A stretch of DNA of 64,000 nucleotides from Nigrospora sphaerica (taxonomy: Eukaryota; Ascomycota; Sordariomycetes; Amphisphaeriales; Apiosporaceae), in NCBI GenBank assembly GCA_018287875.1, contig JAGVVL010000022.1, positions 1,612,001 through 1,676,000 on the forward strand, in the 5' to 3' direction. Shown here piece after piece: positions 61,703 to 64,000 of the stretch; position 1 is the stretch's first letter, and the number at the start of each line of letters is the position of its first letter. The notes under the pieces are model-generated. The model ran no database searches and was not told the DNA's origin. It saw only the letters and a program-made list of their open reading frames with translations. The position numbers were made by a program, and so were the translations under genes.

Positions 61703-62064
61703 AGGCCGTGTCCTCGGCAAGAAGGCGAACTGTAAAGAAAAGACAGGACGGAGGGGGAAGGGGAAACCTTGCGTGCCGGGCTACGACGCGAACCCGGACA
61801 AAATCACAACACACGAATGACATGGCATTTGCACGGCGTTGGTAGGATAAACGTACCTAGACTTCACATACTCCGAAATGAAGGGCTGGGGTCACCCGTG
61901 TCAGGGACGATGACAGTGCGCTGTGCGCTGAATTACATACATTACTCCAAGCCGCTCTCCTCGTGCTGAAATCATGTTCCGTTGCTACCTGCCTACCATC
62001 GGGGCCGACTAGATGGGAAGTGAAGATAAAGACAGCGCGGCTAAGAAGCCCGCCTTCCCCTGGC
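61703..62064. other. Convergent 3' region between RRP41 and the PDI gene
   Basis: About 360 bases holding both 3' untranslated regions. No gene or clear repeat seen. Confidence 0.6.
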
Positions 62065-63622
62065 TTACAGCTCGTCACGCTCGTGCTCCGGGGCCTCGGT
62101 GGCCTCGGGCGTGGGCTCGGCTCCCTGCCACGAGGTGGACTCGGGCTTCTTGCCGATCTCGACCTTGACCTCGTCCTCGACCTTAACCTCGACCGTCTCG
62201 GCGGCGGCGGGGGCCTCGGCGGGCACGTCGGAGAGAACGCCGGCGGGCAGCTTCTGCTTGACGCCCTCACTCATGCGGATGGCGTCGAGCCAGGCCTCGA
62301 CGGCCTCGCCGTTCGCCTCGCCCTCGTAGCGGCGCCACCAACCGCGCTTGCCGTTGATGGCGACGACCTCCGTCTCGCCCGTCAGCTCGAGGCTCTTGAG
62401 CAGAGCCGCCACGTTCGCGTCCTCCGCGTGAATCTCGTACGCCGGGAACATGACCCGGCCCGCGTGCTTGTACTTGTACACCAGATCCGAGAGTCCGCCT
62501 AGCACCTTCTCGGCCGCCTCGCCGTGCGCCGCAGGGACCACGGCCAGGATGCACGTGCCGGCCTTGGGGTTAAGGCACTCCTTGATGAGGGCGGCCGGGT
62601 CGGTGATGGCGGGAATCGGTGGCGCGACGTCAGCCACCTTGGTCTCGGCCACGGGCTCGTCGACGGGCTCGGTCGCCGTCTCCTCCTTCTCCTTCTTAGC
62701 CTCGGCGGCCTTCTCCTTCTTCTTCTCCTTCTTGTCCTTCTTCGCCTTGGGCTTCTCCGGGGCCGGGTCGGAGTTGGGGGCACCAGCCTGGGACAGGAAC
62801 TTGACCATGGCCTCCTTCTTCATCTCGCCGTCGTACAGCACGCCGGGGGCATCGCCGCCGGGCAGTAGAACCAGGGACGGGAAGGACTGGATGCTGAACA
62901 GCTCGACCGTCTTGGTATCCTTGTTCCGGACCTGGGCTACCTGGATGACATCGAGGAAGTCGATGGCGATGCTCTTCAGCAGGGCGCTGGTGGTGCCCTT
63001 CTCAGTGAACAGGATGGCCTTGGCCGTTTCATTTTTGGTGGAGAGGAAGCTATCAATCTCCTTATCGCCAACGCGCTTCACGTGGTTGTTAATCTTGTCC
63101 ACGACAGCGTCGACGATGCCCTTGGCGCTGCGCGGGCCATTGTAGTCCTCGACGAGGGGCCGGCCGACCTTCTTGCCCGGGCGGATAATCTTGATGGTGG
63201 GGAAGCCCTGGATGCCAAACTGGCCGCACAGGGGCTTGTTGGCATCCTCGTCACAGTTGACGGCGGCAATGCGCGCCAGCCCGTCCAGGTTCTTGGCCGC
63301 CTTTTCCCAGGCCGGCTTGAGGTTCTGGCAGTGGCCGCACCAAGGGGCATAGAACTCGAGGGCCTATAGGAGCGAGTCAGGATCCAAAGTCACGCTAACT
63401 AGGCCGCAGCGGGAAGGCATTCATCACGTCCGGCACGAGACGTGTGTCTACACCCAAGGTACGTACGGTGGTGTAATTGGACTTGGCCACGAGCCGATCG
63501 TAGTTCTTAGCATCGACCTGGACAACAGGCGAGCTCTTGAGGTAAAGACTGGCGCTGGCGGTGGGAAGCGCCGAGAGGAGCGCGGCAGCCGCAGCAGCGA
63601 AGGTGGGGTTGGAGACCAGCAT
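62065..63622 (-). CDS. ER protein disulfide isomerase-related protein (Mpd1/PrpA-like)
   Basis: Two exons, 63622-63467 and 63363-62065, encode 484 residues; the 103-bp intron is phase 0 with GTACGT donor and TATAG acceptor. A signal peptide of about 24 residues (ends TASA) precedes one thioredoxin domain with the active site APWCGHC (Cys61 and Cys64), reconstituted right after the intron, and the cis-Pro motif GFPTIK. A second, redox-inactive thioredoxin-like region lies at about 160-240 ([11 protein letters not shown]). A Lys/Glu-rich segment ([19 protein letters not shown]) leads to an alpha/beta region and an acidic tail. The last four residues are RDEL, a variant of the HDEL/KDEL retrieval signal, so the protein should stay in the ER lumen. 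It catalyses disulfide formation or exchange in secretory proteins. Confidence 0.93.
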
Positions 63623-63820
63623 GGCTCAAGGTCTAAACACCCGGGGTTGGAGCTCGTGAGGGACGGAGCGACGGGCTGGGACTGTGGGGTGAGGAAGAGA
63701 GGGATTGGTGTTGGTGGTTGATGAGGTTTAGATTCGCATCAACTATTGGCAGGAAGAAGGATCCTTGTTTTATGAGAACCCGAACGTCGCCGTCGTCGTC
63801 GCTGGGAGAAGCAAAAAGGC

Positions 63821-63827
63821 CAGCGTG
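63821..63827. promoter_or_regulatory. UPRE-like site CAGCGTG upstream of the PDI gene
   Basis: CAGCGTG is the core of the yeast unfolded-protein-response element bound by Hac1; it lies about 200 bases upstream of the PDI start codon, on the strand opposite the gene. Short enough to be chance, but the gene is a classic target of that response. Confidence 0.35.
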
Positions 63828-63968
63828 GAATCTATTCATAGGAATGAGAGCTGGCGGAACGATCTGGCATGATTTCCCTTGAAGTTCGCGCCGTCGTCCC
63901 CTGCAGAATCCGGGGTTGGGGCGTGGCTGTGGCCTTTGCTCTTTCCTCCTGTTAGAACTTCTGCTACC

Positions 63969-63984
63969 ATGTACATATGTACAT
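63969..63984. repeat. 16-bp perfect palindrome ATGTACATATGTACAT
   Basis: Self-complementary over 16 bases, about 350 bases upstream of the PDI start codon. Possible regulator site or simple alternating sequence. Confidence 0.8.
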
Positions 63985-64000
63985 CGAGTATTGTGGTACT

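Larger units (their letters stand above)
63623..64000. other. PDI promoter region, to the window edge
   Basis: A CT-rich coding-strand leader directly upstream of the start codon, GTC triplets near 63787-63800, a UPRE-like site and a 16-bp palindrome (listed). Nothing coding is supported. Confidence 0.6.

Noticed and set aside
60266..61720. 484-codon minus-strand open frame
   Set aside because: Antisense shadow of RRP41 and its promoter; no domain and low-complexity product.
1..64000. Secondary-metabolite cluster, transposase, CRISPR or viral genes
   Set aside because: No core synthase, reverse transcriptase, transposase, integrase, repeat-spacer array or viral domain was seen on either strand.

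Overview
The window is nuclear DNA from a GC-rich filamentous ascomycete (Pezizomycotina, most likely Sordariomycetes). The evidence is short spliceosomal introns (69-249 bp) with GTRNGT-like donors and CTAAC/CTGAC-type branch sites, strongly G/C-ending codons in the genes, pyrimidine-rich leaders before start codons, and fungal protein families throughout (GH115 glucuronidase, Zn2Cys6 regulator, Clr5-domain protein, ACS-family permease, fungal GT2 synthase). I support eleven protein-coding genes and one intron-containing tRNA gene; exon boundaries were worked out by reading frame and splice signals.

Layout. 0-3.5 kb: a mitochondrial D-lactate dehydrogenase (minus, C-terminus cut by the window edge) and a conserved fungal protein of unknown role (minus). 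6.5-10.1 kb: a secreted GH115 xylan alpha-glucuronidase with a GPI-anchor-like tail. 10.5 kb: tRNA-Ile(AAU). 12.4-16.3 kb: a 1,279-residue secreted modular protein of unknown function. 19.2 kb: a 96-residue two-helix membrane protein. 22.1-24.1 kb: an anion:cation-symporter-family permease with three introns. 24.1-37.2 kb: about 13 kb without a supportable gene. 37.2-39.0 kb: a membrane family 2 polysaccharide synthase. 39.0-52.6 kb: a second stretch of about 13.5 kb without a supportable gene, containing a small AT-rich element with terminal inverted repeats. 52.6-60.0 kb: a Zn2Cys6 transcription factor and a Clr5-domain protein, divergently arranged. 60.8-63.6 kb: the exosome subunit Rrp41 and an ER protein disulfide isomerase, convergent.

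The genes do not form an obvious biosynthetic cluster. The left half leans towards the cell surface and carbon acquisition (GH115, secreted modular protein, permease). The right end is housekeeping (RNA decay, ER folding) next to a pair of regulators. The two gene-poor blocks around the GT2 synthase are unusual for a fungal genome. They hold microsatellites, homopurine/homopyrimidine tracts, promoter-like CT islands and an enrichment of the motif TACCTAC/GTAGGTA. No mobile-element protein, CRISPR, virus or secondary-metabolite core gene was seen. The best leads are the GPI-tailed GH115 with a 16-bp palindrome abutting its TATA box, the MITE-like element at 51.1 kb, the duplicated module in the Clr5 protein, and the long non-coding blocks.
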